This document shows, one piece after another, positions 36,912 through 45,321 of a stretch of DNA of 63,209 nucleotides. The stretch is from Streptomyces regalis (GTDB taxonomy: Bacteria > Actinomycetota > Actinomycetes > Streptomycetales > Streptomycetaceae), in NCBI RefSeq assembly GCF_001509475.1, contig NZ_LLZG01000389.1, forward strand, positions 1 to 63,209, read 5' to 3'. Under the pieces are notes generated by a model that made no database searches, had not been told where the DNA came from, and worked only from the letters and a program-made list of their open reading frames with translations. A program made the translations under genes and the position numbers. The first letter of the stretch is position 1; each line of letters starts with the position of its first letter.

Positions 36912-37808
36912 ATGGCGCACCACCACCACGGAGACCACCAGGCCGGTCACCATCACCACGATCACACCGATATCGACTGGAACGAGATGGCCCCGCTGCT
37001 GGAGGCCCAGGCGGAGCTGTTCACGCCCCTGTACGAGCACGCCATGGCCTGGCTGGCCAAGCGGCAGACCGAGCCCGGGCTGGTCGTGGACGTGGGCAGC
37101 GGGCCCGGCGTCGTCGCTTGTCTGCTCGCCGACACCTTCCCCGGCGCCCGGATCGTCGCCGTCGACGGATCCGCACCGCTGCTCGAGCGGGCCCGGGCGC
37201 GGGCCGAGCGACGGGGCGTCGCCGACCGCTTCGGCACCCTCGCCGGTGAACTCCCGGACATCCTCGACGACTTGGACTACCCCGCCGATCTGCTCTGGGC
37301 CGGCCGCAGCCTGCACCACCTCGGCGACCAGCGCGCCGCCCTCGCCGCGTTCGCCGCCCGCCTCACACACGGCGGCACCCTGGCCCTCCAGGAGGGCGGC
37401 CTGCCGGCCCGGTTCCTGCCCCGCGACCTCGGCTTCGGGCGGCCCGGACTGCAGGCCCGTCTCGACGCGCTGGAGGAGGAGTGGTTCGCCGCGATGCGGG
37501 CGGACCTGCCCGGCTCCGTCGCCGAGACCGAGGACTGGCCTGCGCTGCTCACTGCCGCCGGCCTCAGGCCCACCGGCACCCGCACCTTCCTCCTCGACCT
37601 GCCCGCCCCGACCACGGACCGGGCCCGCGCCTACGTCGTCGCCTCCCTGACCCGCACCCGCGAGGGCCTCGGGGACCACCTCGACGCCGATGACCGCGCG
37701 ACCCTCGACCGGCTCCTCGACCCGGACGACAAGGCGAGCGTGTACCACCGGCCGGATGTGTTCGTCCTCGCGGCGCAGACGGTGTACACGGCAGCTCGGA
37801 CGAAGTGA
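36912..37808 (+). CDS. Class I methyltransferase with His-rich N-terminus
   Basis: A 298-residue methyltransferase. The first 25 residues are extremely His-rich (HHHHGD, HHHHDHTD), a likely Ni/Zn/Co-binding tail. The SAM domain follows: motif I VVDVGSGPGVVACLLAD, the acidic loop IVAVDGSAPLL, and motif around LLWAGRSLHHLGDQRAALA. AAGGAGAGG precedes the ATG at 36912, which is the only start that includes the His tail directly. The His tail together with the upstream palindrome suggests metal-linked control, but this is inference. The substrate is unknown. Confidence 0.8.
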   Translation: MAHHHHGDHQAGHHHHDHTDIDWNEMAPLLEAQAELFTPLYEHAMAWLAKRQTEPGLVVDVGSGPGVVACLLADTFPGARIVAVDGSAPLLERARARAERRGVADRFGTLAGELPDILDDLDYPADLLWAGRSLHHLGDQRAALAAFAARLTHGGTLALQEGGLPARFLPRDLGFGRPGLQARLDALEEEWFAAMRADLPGSVAETEDWPALLTAAGLRPTGTRTFLLDLPAPTTDRARAYVVASLTRTREGLGDHLDADDRATLDRLLDPDDKASVYHRPDVFVLAAQTVYTAARTK

Positions 37809-37811
37809 GCC

Positions 37812-37842
37812 TTGACTTCGAGAACTCTCCAAGTGATGGAAT
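37812..37842 (+). promoter_or_regulatory. MerR-type promoter (19-bp spacer with dyad)
   Basis: TTGACT (37812-37817) and TGGAAT (37837-37842) are separated by 19 bp, longer than the normal 17. The spacer region holds an 8-4-8 dyad, ACTTCGAG-AACT-CTCCAAGT (37815-37834), with one mismatch. This is the classic layout for MerR-family activators. It precedes the SDR gene. Confidence 0.65.
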
Positions 37843-37876
37843 CCCCGTCGTCCGAACGAAACGCAGGGGGATCACC

Positions 37877-38593
37877 ATGACCGGCTCAACCGTGACCGAC
37901 TCTCCGGTCGCACTCATCACCGGCGGCGGCAGCGGCATCGGCGCCGCGGTCGCGCGACAGCTGCTGGACGCCGGGTACCGGGTCACCGTCACCGGCCGCG
38001 GCGAGGCGCGGCTGCGGGGCTTCGCCGAGGAACTCGGGGATCCGGAGGGCCTGTTGACGATCGTCGGGAACGCAGCCGAGTACGGCGATGTACAGGCGGC
38101 CGTCGACACGACGCTCAAGGCGTTCGGCCGACTCGACACAGTCGTCGCCAACGCCGGCTTCGCCACCCACGACTCGGTCGCCGAGGGCGACCCGTCCGGC
38201 TGGAGCGAGATGGTGCTGACCAACGTCCTCGGCCCGGCCCTGCTCATCCGGGCCTCCATTGATGCCCTCAAGGAGACCCGCGGCCGGATCGTCCTCGTCG
38301 GCAGCGTCGCCGGGTTCGTGCCCGGGCCGGGCAACATCTACGGGGCGACGAAGTGGGCGGTGACCGGGCTCGCCGAGAACACCCGGCGGCAGGTGACCGA
38401 TTGGGGCGTCGGCGTGACCCACATCGCGCCCGGCCGCGTCGAGACACCGTTCTGGGACAGCTACGGCAGCCTGCCGCCGGGGCATCTGCTGACCGCCGGC
38501 CAGATCGCCGACTCGGTGGTGTGGGCCATCCGGCAGCCCGAGGGCGTCGACATCAACACCGTCGTCGTACGGCCGATCGGACAGCCCAACTGA
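37877..38593 (+). CDS. Short-chain dehydrogenase/reductase
   Basis: A 238-residue classical SDR. The cofactor motif is TGGGSGIGAAVA, the structural motif is VVANAGF, and the catalytic set is S (VLVGSVAG) with YGATK (Tyr-x-x-x-Lys). It should be an NAD(P)H-dependent oxidoreductase of unknown substrate. ATG at 37877 follows AGGGGG. Its promoter has MerR-type geometry, so it is probably induced by a small-molecule or stress signal. Confidence 0.9.
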   Translation: MTGSTVTDSPVALITGGGSGIGAAVARQLLDAGYRVTVTGRGEARLRGFAEELGDPEGLLTIVGNAAEYGDVQAAVDTTLKAFGRLDTVVANAGFATHDSVAEGDPSGWSEMVLTNVLGPALLIRASIDALKETRGRIVLVGSVAGFVPGPGNIYGATKWAVTGLAENTRRQVTDWGVGVTHIAPGRVETPFWDSYGSLPPGHLLTAGQIADSVVWAIRQPEGVDINTVVVRPIGQPN

Positions 38594-38650
38594 CGTACCG
38601 CTGCTGTCAGTTGCCGAGCTTCACTCGTTCCCGCCTCACTCGTTCCGGCC

Positions 38651-38878
38651 TCAGTTGTCCCGGATGAAGTCCTCCGCCAATTGTCGCCGGGTCGGGGTCG
38701 ATGCCGAGTGTCTCGGCGGTGGCGTAGGAGGCCTCGCTGATGATCCCCTCAGGGCCGGTGTCGCCGACGGCGGCGGCCACGCCGCTGCCCTCGATGCCGG
38801 CCGCTGAGTGTCGGAGTGCAGCGGCAGGCCGTCGGCCTGCCTGAAGACGGCGCCGTTCTTGCCGCACACGGGGACGGT
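38651..38878 (-). pseudogene. Decayed GH75-type chitosanase gene (fragments in two frames)
   Basis: Three segments match the order of a GH75 chitosanase. VPVCGKNGAVF then FRQADGLPLHSDT (38804-38878) come first; GIEGSGVAAAVGDTGP and EASYATAETLGIDPDPAT follow in another frame (38670-38807); RRQLAEDFIRDN with the stop (38651-38686) ends in the first frame. Internal stretches usually lying between these motifs, including the catalytic part, are missing. The gene is therefore a frameshifted, internally deleted relic. The rest of the 394-bp gap (38594-38650 and 38879-38987) shows nothing beyond the ribosome site of the next gene. Confidence 0.65.
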
Positions 38879-38987
38879 GGGCGAGGTCTCCTCGTCCTGA
38901 CCTGCGCTGATTGCGGCGTCATGACCCCAGTAGAAGACTGGACATGCCGAAGATTTCGGATGTGGTCCCGGAATTCCGGGAGGTGTC

Positions 38988-39599
38988 ATGTTCGTACGTG
39001 CCATCTACACGACCGGCGATCCCGCGAAGATCGACACGGCCATCAGGGCGATGAACTCGGAGGGGCGGGACTTGTTGGAAGACCGGCCGGGATACCGCGG
39101 AGCAAGTGTCTTCGTGGACCGGGCGCTCGGGAAACTGCTCGCGGCGAGTTGGTGGGCGTCGGAGGAGGGCCGGCGCAACAGCGACGAGGTGTTGCGCGAG
39201 CGGCGGATGGCCATGCTGGAGCCGTTCGCGGGAACACTGGCGGTCTTCAACTACGAGGCGCTGGTCTTCCATCAGGTCCGGCAGCCGCAGGCGGGCGGCG
39301 GGCTGCGGCTCACCAGGCTGGAGTTCGACCCCATGGACACCGATCTGCTGGCCGACACGTTCCGGGCGACGGTGGTGCCCAAGCTGGACACCCTCGCGGG
39401 GCTGGCCCGTGTGTCGCTGCTGGTCGACCGGGAGCGGGGGCGCGGCATGGTCGGAGCGGTCTTCGTCGACCAGGCGTCCCTGGCGGCGTCCCGCGCAGGC
39501 CAGGCGGCAGCCCGGCATGAAGGCGCGGCCAAGGCGCATGTGACCGTGACCGGGCTGGAGGAGTTCGAGGTCGTCTTCACCGATGTGCGCGGCGACTGA
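38988..39599 (+). CDS. ABM-like (dimeric alpha/beta barrel) protein
   Basis: A 203-residue protein that looks like two tandem antibiotic-biosynthesis-monooxygenase-type ferredoxin folds. The first contains FVRAIYTTGDPAKIDTAIRA, GYRGASVFVDRALGKLLAAS and WWASEE; the second contains DTLAGLARVSLLVDRERGR and a final beta strand VTVTGLEEFEVVF. No catalytic residues are clear. ATG at 38988 follows GGGAGG at close spacing. It converges on the aldo/keto reductase with a strong hairpin between. Confidence 0.6.
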   Translation: MFVRAIYTTGDPAKIDTAIRAMNSEGRDLLEDRPGYRGASVFVDRALGKLLAASWWASEEGRRNSDEVLRERRMAMLEPFAGTLAVFNYEALVFHQVRQPQAGGGLRLTRLEFDPMDTDLLADTFRATVVPKLDTLAGLARVSLLVDRERGRGMVGAVFVDQASLAASRAGQAAARHEGAAKAHVTVTGLEEFEVVFTDVRGD

Positions 39600-39612
39600 C
39601 GCGCCTTGTACA

Positions 39613-39652
39613 CGTCCGCCCGCCGCTCACAAGGCTGAGCGGCGGGCGGACG
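39613..39652. terminator. Strong bidirectional hairpin
   Basis: A perfect 17-bp stem (39613-39629 with 39636-39652) and 6-base loop lie between convergent genes ending at 39599 and 39683. Confidence 0.85.
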
Positions 39653-39682
39653 GTCGTGGCGAAGCCGGCGTCGAAGCCGACG

Positions 39683-40519
39683 TCAGGCCATGTCGAACGT
39701 CGCCGGGTCCGGGCCGATCCGTCGGTCCTCGTTCAGCGCGCTGATCGCCGCGAGGTCCTCGGCGTCCAGGCTGAAGTCGAAGACCTCGATGTTCTCCTTG
39801 ATCCGCGACGGCGTCACGGACTTCGGGATCACGACATTGCCCAGCTGGAGGTGCCAGCGCAGCACGATCTGGGCCGGGCTGCGGCCGTGCTTCTGCGCGA
39901 TGGCGACGATCGCCGGAACCTCCAGCAGCCCCTTGCCCTGGCCGAGCGGCGACCAGGCCTCGGTGGCGATGCCCTGCTCGGCGTGGTACTCGCGGGAGGC
40001 GTGCTGCTGCAAATGCGGGTGCAGCTCGATCTGGTTGACCGCCGGGACGACCGACGTCTCGCCGATCAGTCGCTCCAGGTGCTCAGGAAGGAAGTTGGAC
40101 ACACCGATCGCCCGGATACGGCCGTCGGCGTGGAGCTTCTCGAACGCCTTGTACGTGTCGACGTACGTGCCGCGGGCCGGCAGTGGCCAGTGGATGAGGT
40201 AGAGGTCGACGTAGTCCAGACCCAGCTTCCCCAGCGACACGTCGAAGGCGCGCAGCGTGGAGTCGTACCCCTGGTCGGAGTTCCAGAGCTTGGTGGTGAC
40301 GAAGATGTCCTCGCGAGGGAGACCGGCGGCGGTGATGGCCTTGCCGGTGCCCTCCTCATTGCCGTAGATCGCCGCTGTGTCAATGCTGCGGTACCCGGCC
40401 TCCAGCGCCGTGCTGACCGCCTGCTCCGCCTCGTCGTCCGGCACCTGCCAGACACCGAAGCCCAACTGGGGCATCTCGACGCCGTTGTTGAGGGTGATCG
40501 GGGGGACCTTGCTGCTCAC
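39683..40519 (-). CDS. Aldo/keto reductase
   Basis: A 278-residue AKR5-like NADPH-dependent reductase, close in pattern to 2,5-diketo-D-gluconate reductases. The catalytic tetrad is visible: D and Y in SIDTAAIYGNE, K in VTTKLWN, H in YLIHWPLP. The C-terminal cofactor motif VVIPKSVTPSRIKENIEVFD is intact. GTG at 40519 starts MSSKVPPITLNNGVEMP. The physiological substrate is unknown. Confidence 0.9.
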   Translation of the reverse strand: MSSKVPPITLNNGVEMPQLGFGVWQVPDDEAEQAVSTALEAGYRSIDTAAIYGNEEGTGKAITAAGLPREDIFVTTKLWNSDQGYDSTLRAFDVSLGKLGLDYVDLYLIHWPLPARGTYVDTYKAFEKLHADGRIRAIGVSNFLPEHLERLIGETSVVPAVNQIELHPHLQQHASREYHAEQGIATEAWSPLGQGKGLLEVPAIVAIAQKHGRSPAQIVLRWHLQLGNVVIPKSVTPSRIKENIEVFDFSLDAEDLAAISALNEDRRIGPDPATFDMA

Positions 40520-40685
40520 GAGCTCTTGATCCTTACGGTTGTCGTCAGGTGGTACTCATATCGTCAACGATCACGAGGCGTGATGCATTCCTGACGGCGG
40601 AATCCGATGGAAAGTGTGCGCCGACCGGACGCGTCACCGTGTATGGATATGTGAACACAAGTATAGATATCTGAACCCAGCCAGC

Positions 40686-42512
40686 TCAGGCCCGGTACAG
40701 CGCCTCGACCTCGTTGGCGTACGCGTTCTCGATGGCCTTGCGCTTCAGTTTCAGCGACGGCGTGAGCAGTCCGTGCTCCTCGGTGAAGGGCTGCGCGAGG
40801 ATACGGAAGGTGCGGATCGACTCGGCCTGCGAGACAAGGGTGTTGGCGGCGACGACCGCGCGCCGCACCTCGGTCTCCAGGTCGGCGTCGCGGACCAGCT
40901 GGGCCGGGGTCATCTGGGGCTTGTCGCGCATCATCAGCCAGTGTTCGACGGCCTCCTGGTCGAGGGTGACCAGGGCCGCGATGTAGGGGCGGTCGTTGCC
41001 GACGACGATGCATTGGGCGACCAGGGGGTGGTCCCGGACGCGCTCCTCCAGCACGCCCGGCGAGACGCTCTTGCCGCCGGACGTGACCAGGATCTCCTTC
41101 TTGCGGCCGGTGATGGTGAGGTAGCCGTCCTCGTCGAGGGAGCCCAGGTCGCCGGTGGCCAGCCAGCCGTCGTGCAGGGTCGCGTCGGTGGCCTTCTGGT
41201 TGTTGAGGTAGCCCTGGAAGATGTTGGCGCCGTGCAGCCAGATCTCGCCGTCGTCCGCGATGTGCACGGTCATGCCCGGGATGGGCTGGCCGACGGTGCC
41301 GTAGCGGGTGCGGTAGGGCGGGTTGGCGGTCGCGGCGGCCGTGGACTCGGTGAGGCCGTACCCCTCGTAGACGTGGACGCCGGCGCCCGCGAAGAACAGG
41401 CCGAGCCGCCGGTCCATGCCCGACCCGCCGGTCATCGCCTGCTTGATGCGGCCGCCCATCGCGGCCCGCATCTTGGAGTAGACCAGCTTGTCGAAGAGCT
41501 GGTGCTGCATGCGCAGGCCCGCCGACGGTCCGGGGCCGATGCCCCACGCCTTGGCCTCGATGGCTTCCGCGTACTTCACGGCGACCTCGACGGCCTTCTC
41601 GAAGGCGCCCGACCTGCCCTCCTTCTCGGCCTTGCGGCGGGCGGCGTTGAATACCTTCTCGAAGATGTACGGCACGGCGAGGAAGAACGTCGGCTTGAAC
41701 GCGGCGAGGTCCGGCAGCAGGGCGGCCGCGTTCATCTGCGGCTGGTGGCCGAAGCGGACCTTGCCGCGGATCGCGGCGACCTGCACCATCCGGCCGAAGA
41801 CGTGCGCGAGCGGCAGGAACAGCAGGGTCGCCGCCTCGTCGCCCTTCTTGGAGTGGAACACCGGCTCCCAGCGCTGGATGACCGTGTCCGCCTCGTACAT
41901 GAAGTTGCCGTGCGAGATGACACAGCCCTTGGGGCGGCCCGTCGTGCCCGAGGTGTAGATGACCGTCGCGACGGAGTCGGGGGTGACCGCCTGCCGGTGG
42001 CGGTGAACCACCTCGTCGTCGAGGGGGGCGCCGGCGTCGTACAGCTCCTGCACGGCGCCCGAGTCCAGCTGCCACAGCTGTTGCAGCCGGGGCAGCCGGT
42101 CGATGACGGTGGCGATCGTCATCGCATGGTCCTCGTGCTCGACGATCGCCGCCGCGCACTCGGCGTCGTACAGCGTCCAGAAGCACTGTTCCGCCGACGA
42201 GGTGGGGTAGATCGGCACCACCTGGGCGCCGATCGTCCACAGGGCGAAGTCGAAGAGCGTCCACTCGTACCGGGTGCGGGCCATGATCGCGACGCGGTCG
42301 CCGAACCGGATGCCCCGGGCGAGCAGGCCCTTGGCCAGGGCGAGCACCTCGTCCCGGAACTCGGCGGCGGTGACGTCCCGCCACTGTCCGTCCTCGTCCT
42401 TGCGGCCGAGGGCGACATGCAGCGGATCCTCCTGGGCATGCTCGAAGACGACGTCGGCCAGGCCGCCCACCGGCGGTGCCAACGCCAACGGAGGGTTGGT
42501 GAACTCGCGCAA
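40686..42512 (-). CDS. Long-chain acyl-CoA synthetase (AMP-forming)
   Basis: A 608-residue ANL-superfamily ligase of the FadD15 type. The P-loop is VIYTSGTTGRPKGCVISHGN, the A5-like motif is EGYGLTESTAA, the aspartate motif is DGWLATGDLGSLDEDGYLTI and the hinge is GRKKEIL. It activates fatty acids to acyl-CoA with ATP. TTG at 42512 is used; a GGGGAG-rich region is just upstream. A palindrome cluster 190-230 bp upstream may be its operator. Confidence 0.9.
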   Translation of the reverse strand: MREFTNPPLALAPPVGGLADVVFEHAQEDPLHVALGRKDEDGQWRDVTAAEFRDEVLALAKGLLARGIRFGDRVAIMARTRYEWTLFDFALWTIGAQVVPIYPTSSAEQCFWTLYDAECAAAIVEHEDHAMTIATVIDRLPRLQQLWQLDSGAVQELYDAGAPLDDEVVHRHRQAVTPDSVATVIYTSGTTGRPKGCVISHGNFMYEADTVIQRWEPVFHSKKGDEAATLLFLPLAHVFGRMVQVAAIRGKVRFGHQPQMNAAALLPDLAAFKPTFFLAVPYIFEKVFNAARRKAEKEGRSGAFEKAVEVAVKYAEAIEAKAWGIGPGPSAGLRMQHQLFDKLVYSKMRAAMGGRIKQAMTGGSGMDRRLGLFFAGAGVHVYEGYGLTESTAAATANPPYRTRYGTVGQPIPGMTVHIADDGEIWLHGANIFQGYLNNQKATDATLHDGWLATGDLGSLDEDGYLTITGRKKEILVTSGGKSVSPGVLEERVRDHPLVAQCIVVGNDRPYIAALVTLDQEAVEHWLMMRDKPQMTPAQLVRDADLETEVRRAVVAANTLVSQAESIRTFRILAQPFTEEHGLLTPSLKLKRKAIENAYANEVEALYRA

Positions 42513-42700
42513 ACCCCGCTCCCCGCTCCGAATGCCTTGGCTGAAGCTCCGCTCAGCGCCGTGAAAGCTACCCCAACCGCGTTTCGGACGGGAGGGGGCC
42601 GGAAATCGACGGGTGCTCAGGTACGCACTGCTCAGCGCGGGAAAATGCGCTCACATGGGGAAGGGTCGGACAGAAAACTGACCGTTGAGTAAGTTTCGGG

Positions 42701-42739
42701 CCCGTAATCTCCACCGAATCTGTACGAACAGATTACGGG
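42701..42739. promoter_or_regulatory. Nested palindromes between acyl-CoA synthetase gene and a coding-like fragment
   Basis: CCCGTAATCT (42701-42710) and its complement (42730-42739) form a 10-bp inverted repeat. Inside it, AATCTGT (42717-42723) and ACAGATT (42728-42734) form a second perfect repeat with a 4-bp spacer. The inner palindrome has the size of a TetR- or MerR-family operator. No such regulator gene is adjacent. Confidence 0.45.
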
Positions 42740-43225
42740 GTACGGGCCCTGTTGATCATGTCATCCCCGGCGCGCCGCCGGCGTCTCCTCCGGCGTCTCT
42801 TCCGTCGTCTCCTGTGTCAGCGTACGAGTCGCCGAACCTGTCACTGCGGTCTTCGTCACAGCCCCCTGACCAGGACGAGTACCAGCACTCCGGCCACCAT
42901 CGCCGTCGACCCCGCCGCCACCGCCACCGCGTCGAGCGTGTCCTGCATCCTGCTCGGCAAGCTGCCCCGCACCCCGCGCGTCCTGGAGATCCGGGCCCAC
43001 CAGATGCCGCACCGCTTCTACGGCGGGCCGACCGGCTGGCTGCGCAAGTTCCGGGTGCTCACGGACGACCAGGTCGTGTATCTCGACGTGGAGTACTGGT
43101 CCGCGTCCATCGGCTACCCCTTCGCCGCCCACGGCGAGATCGCCCACGCCGCGGCGACGGCGGGCCCCTGCAACATGGTCGCGACCGTGGTCGTCAGGAA
43201 CTCAGCTGACGTTCCGGCGACGTCC
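42740..43225 (+). other. Coding-like fragment of unknown family
   Basis: A plus-strand frame running from 42752 to 43402 has strong Streptomyces codon bias only between about 42880 and 43200. There it reads LPRTPRVLEIRAHQMPHRF, GWLRKFRVLTDDQVVYLDVE and HGEIAHAAATAGPCNMVATV. Before and after, composition is repetitive or antisense to the LysR gene, and no ribosome site is seen. It may be a remnant of a gene or a diverged small protein; I do not recognise a family. Confidence 0.3.
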
Positions 43226-44089
43226 TCAACGCCGGTGCAGCCGGTCCCCGCCCGCCAGGATCGCCGCCGCCAGTGCGTCCGCCGCGCCCTGTGCGGACGT
43301 GCGGCGGTGGCCGTGGACCAGCACGAAATCGACCCGGCCCAGCTCCGGCAGCCCGGCCCGGTCGGGCACGCGCACCAGTCCCGGCGGAATCAGCCCTCGT
43401 GAGTGCGCCATCACGCCGAGCCCGGCCCGTGCCGCCGCGACGAGGCCGTTGAGACTGCCGCTCGTGCACACGATCCGCCACTCACGCCCCTGCCGCTCCA
43501 GCGCCTCCAACGCGAGCGCCCGCGTGATGCCCGGCGGCGGATAGACGATCAACGGCACCGGACGATCCGGCTCCAGGCGGAGCCGCTCCGCGCCGATCCA
43601 CACCAGCCGGTCGTGCCAGACCGGCTCGCCCCGTGGATCCTCGGGGCGCCGCTTGGCGAGCACCAGGTCCAGTTTTCCGGCGGACAGCTGCTCGTGCAGG
43701 GTGCCCGAGAGTTCGACCGTCAGTTCCAGGTCGACCTCCGGGTGGTCGTGGCGGAAGCCCTCCAGGATCTCCGGCAGGCGGGTCAGGACGAAGTCCTCGG
43801 ACGCGCCGAAGCGGAGCCGGCCGCGCAGCCGGGTGCCGGTGAAGAAGGCCGTCGCCTGCTCGTGCACCTCCAGGATCCGGTGGGCGAAGCCGAGCATCGC
43901 CTCGCCGTCCTCGGTCAGCTCCACGGAGTGGGTGTCCCGGGTGAACAACGGCCGCCCGGTGGCGTCCTCCAGGCGACGTACGTGCTGGCTGACGGTCGAC
44001 TGGCGCAGGCCGAGGCGACGGGCCGCCTGCGTGAAGCTCAGCGTCTGGGCCACGGCGAGGAACGTACGCAGATGGGAGGGGTCGTACAC
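43226..44089 (-). CDS. LysR-family transcriptional regulator
   Basis: A 287-residue LysR regulator. The winged helix-turn-helix at 1-60 contains HLRTFLAVAQTLSFTQAARR and QSTVSQHVRRLE. The effector domain begins GRLRFGASEDFVLTRLPEIL. It is divergent from the transporter gene, with 167 bp between starts, which is the classic LysR arrangement with its target. GTG at 44089 begins MYDPSHLRTF. Confidence 0.92.
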   Translation of the reverse strand: MYDPSHLRTFLAVAQTLSFTQAARRLGLRQSTVSQHVRRLEDATGRPLFTRDTHSVELTEDGEAMLGFAHRILEVHEQATAFFTGTRLRGRLRFGASEDFVLTRLPEILEGFRHDHPEVDLELTVELSGTLHEQLSAGKLDLVLAKRRPEDPRGEPVWHDRLVWIGAERLRLEPDRPVPLIVYPPPGITRALALEALERQGREWRIVCTSGSLNGLVAAARAGLGVMAHSRGLIPPGLVRVPDRAGLPELGRVDFVLVHGHRRTSAQGAADALAAAILAGGDRLHRR

Positions 44090-44256
44090 GCCTCCAGGCT
44101 AGCGCGCGGTTATCGCGGAACGTGATGGCAGTCAGAGTGGTATGCCGGATTCCCGATCGCTGATCGCCGGAGGACGATGGAGAGGGCACGTCCGTGCCGG
44201 GAACACGAAGTTCGGCGAAGCGACAGCCGAGTACGACAGCGAAGTAGTGGAGCACA

Positions 44257-45321
44257 GTGAAACGCCTGCAATGGCCGCGTTGGATGCCGATCGACCCGTA
44301 CATCCTGCTGCTGCTCGGGACCGTGGGCCTGGCGGCCCTCTTCCCGGCGCGTGGGACGGCCTCCGACGTGGCGTCCGGTGCCTCCACGGCCGCGATCGCC
44401 TTTCTGTTCTTCCTCTACGGCGCCCGGCTGTCCACCCGTGAGGCGCTGGACGGCCTGAAGCACTGGCGGCTCCATGTCACAGTCCTGGCCTGCACCTTCG
44501 TCGCCTTCCCGCTCCTGGGCCTGGCCGCCCGCGGCCTGGTCCCGGTGATCCTGACCCACCCGCTCTACCAGGGCCTGCTCTTCCTCACCCTCGTGCCGTC
44601 GACCATCCAGTCGTCGATCGCCTTCACCTCGATGGCCCGCGGCAACGTGCCCGCCGCGATCTGCGCCGGCTCCTTCTCCTCCCTCGTCGGCATCGTCATC
44701 ACCCCGCTCCTCGCGGCGGCCGTGCTCGGCAGCAGCGCCGGTGGCTTCTCCGCCGACTCGGTCGTCAAGATCGTGCTGCAGCTGCTGGTGCCGTTCGTCG
44801 CCGGGCAGCTGCTGCGCCGCTGGATCGGAGGCTTCGTCGCTCGGCACAAGAAGGTGCTCGGGCTGGTCGACCGCGGCTCGATCCTGCTGGTCGTCTACAC
44901 CGCGTTCAGCGAGGGCATGGTCCAGGGCATCTGGCACCAGGTGAGCCCGATACGGCTGGCCGGCCTGCTCGCCGTCGAGGCCGTGCTGCTGGCCGTGATG
45001 CTCGCGCTGACCTGGTACGGCGCCAAGGCGCTGCGCTTCGACCGCGGGGACCGGATCGCGATCCAGTTCGCCGGGTCCAAGAAGTCCCTCGCCGCCGGCC
45101 TGCCCATGGCGAGTGTCCTGTTCGGCGCGCACGCCTCGCTGGCTGTGCTGCCGCTGATGCTCTTCCACCAGATGCAGCTGATGGTGTGCGCGGTCATCGC
45201 CAAGCGCCGGGCCCACGACGCCGAGGCCGAAGCCGACGTCGACGCCCCGGAGCCGGTCACCGAGTCGGCGTCACCCGCAGCGTCACGAACCGCGGTCGGT
45301 ACAGGGACACGTTCCGGTTGA
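44257..45321 (+). CDS. Bile acid:sodium symporter-like transporter (SBF-like)
   Basis: A 354-residue membrane protein with about ten hydrophobic segments, of the SBF_like (PF13593-type) group related to the bile acid/arsenite symporter superfamily. The conserved sodium-site-like region PSTIQSSIAFTSMARGNVPA and the C-terminal crossover AGSKKSLAAGLPMASVLFG are visible. It probably moves an organic anion with Na+. The C-terminal 40 residues are polar. Divergent LysR control is likely. The last 65 bp overlap the convergent DUF4185 gene. GTG at 44257 has a short, weak GGAG site. Confidence 0.85.
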   Translation: MKRLQWPRWMPIDPYILLLLGTVGLAALFPARGTASDVASGASTAAIAFLFFLYGARLSTREALDGLKHWRLHVTVLACTFVAFPLLGLAARGLVPVILTHPLYQGLLFLTLVPSTIQSSIAFTSMARGNVPAAICAGSFSSLVGIVITPLLAAAVLGSSAGGFSADSVVKIVLQLLVPFVAGQLLRRWIGGFVARHKKVLGLVDRGSILLVVYTAFSEGMVQGIWHQVSPIRLAGLLAVEAVLLAVMLALTWYGAKALRFDRGDRIAIQFAGSKKSLAAGLPMASVLFGAHASLAVLPLMLFHQMQLMVCAVIAKRRAHDAEAEADVDAPEPVTESASPAASRTAVGTGTRSG

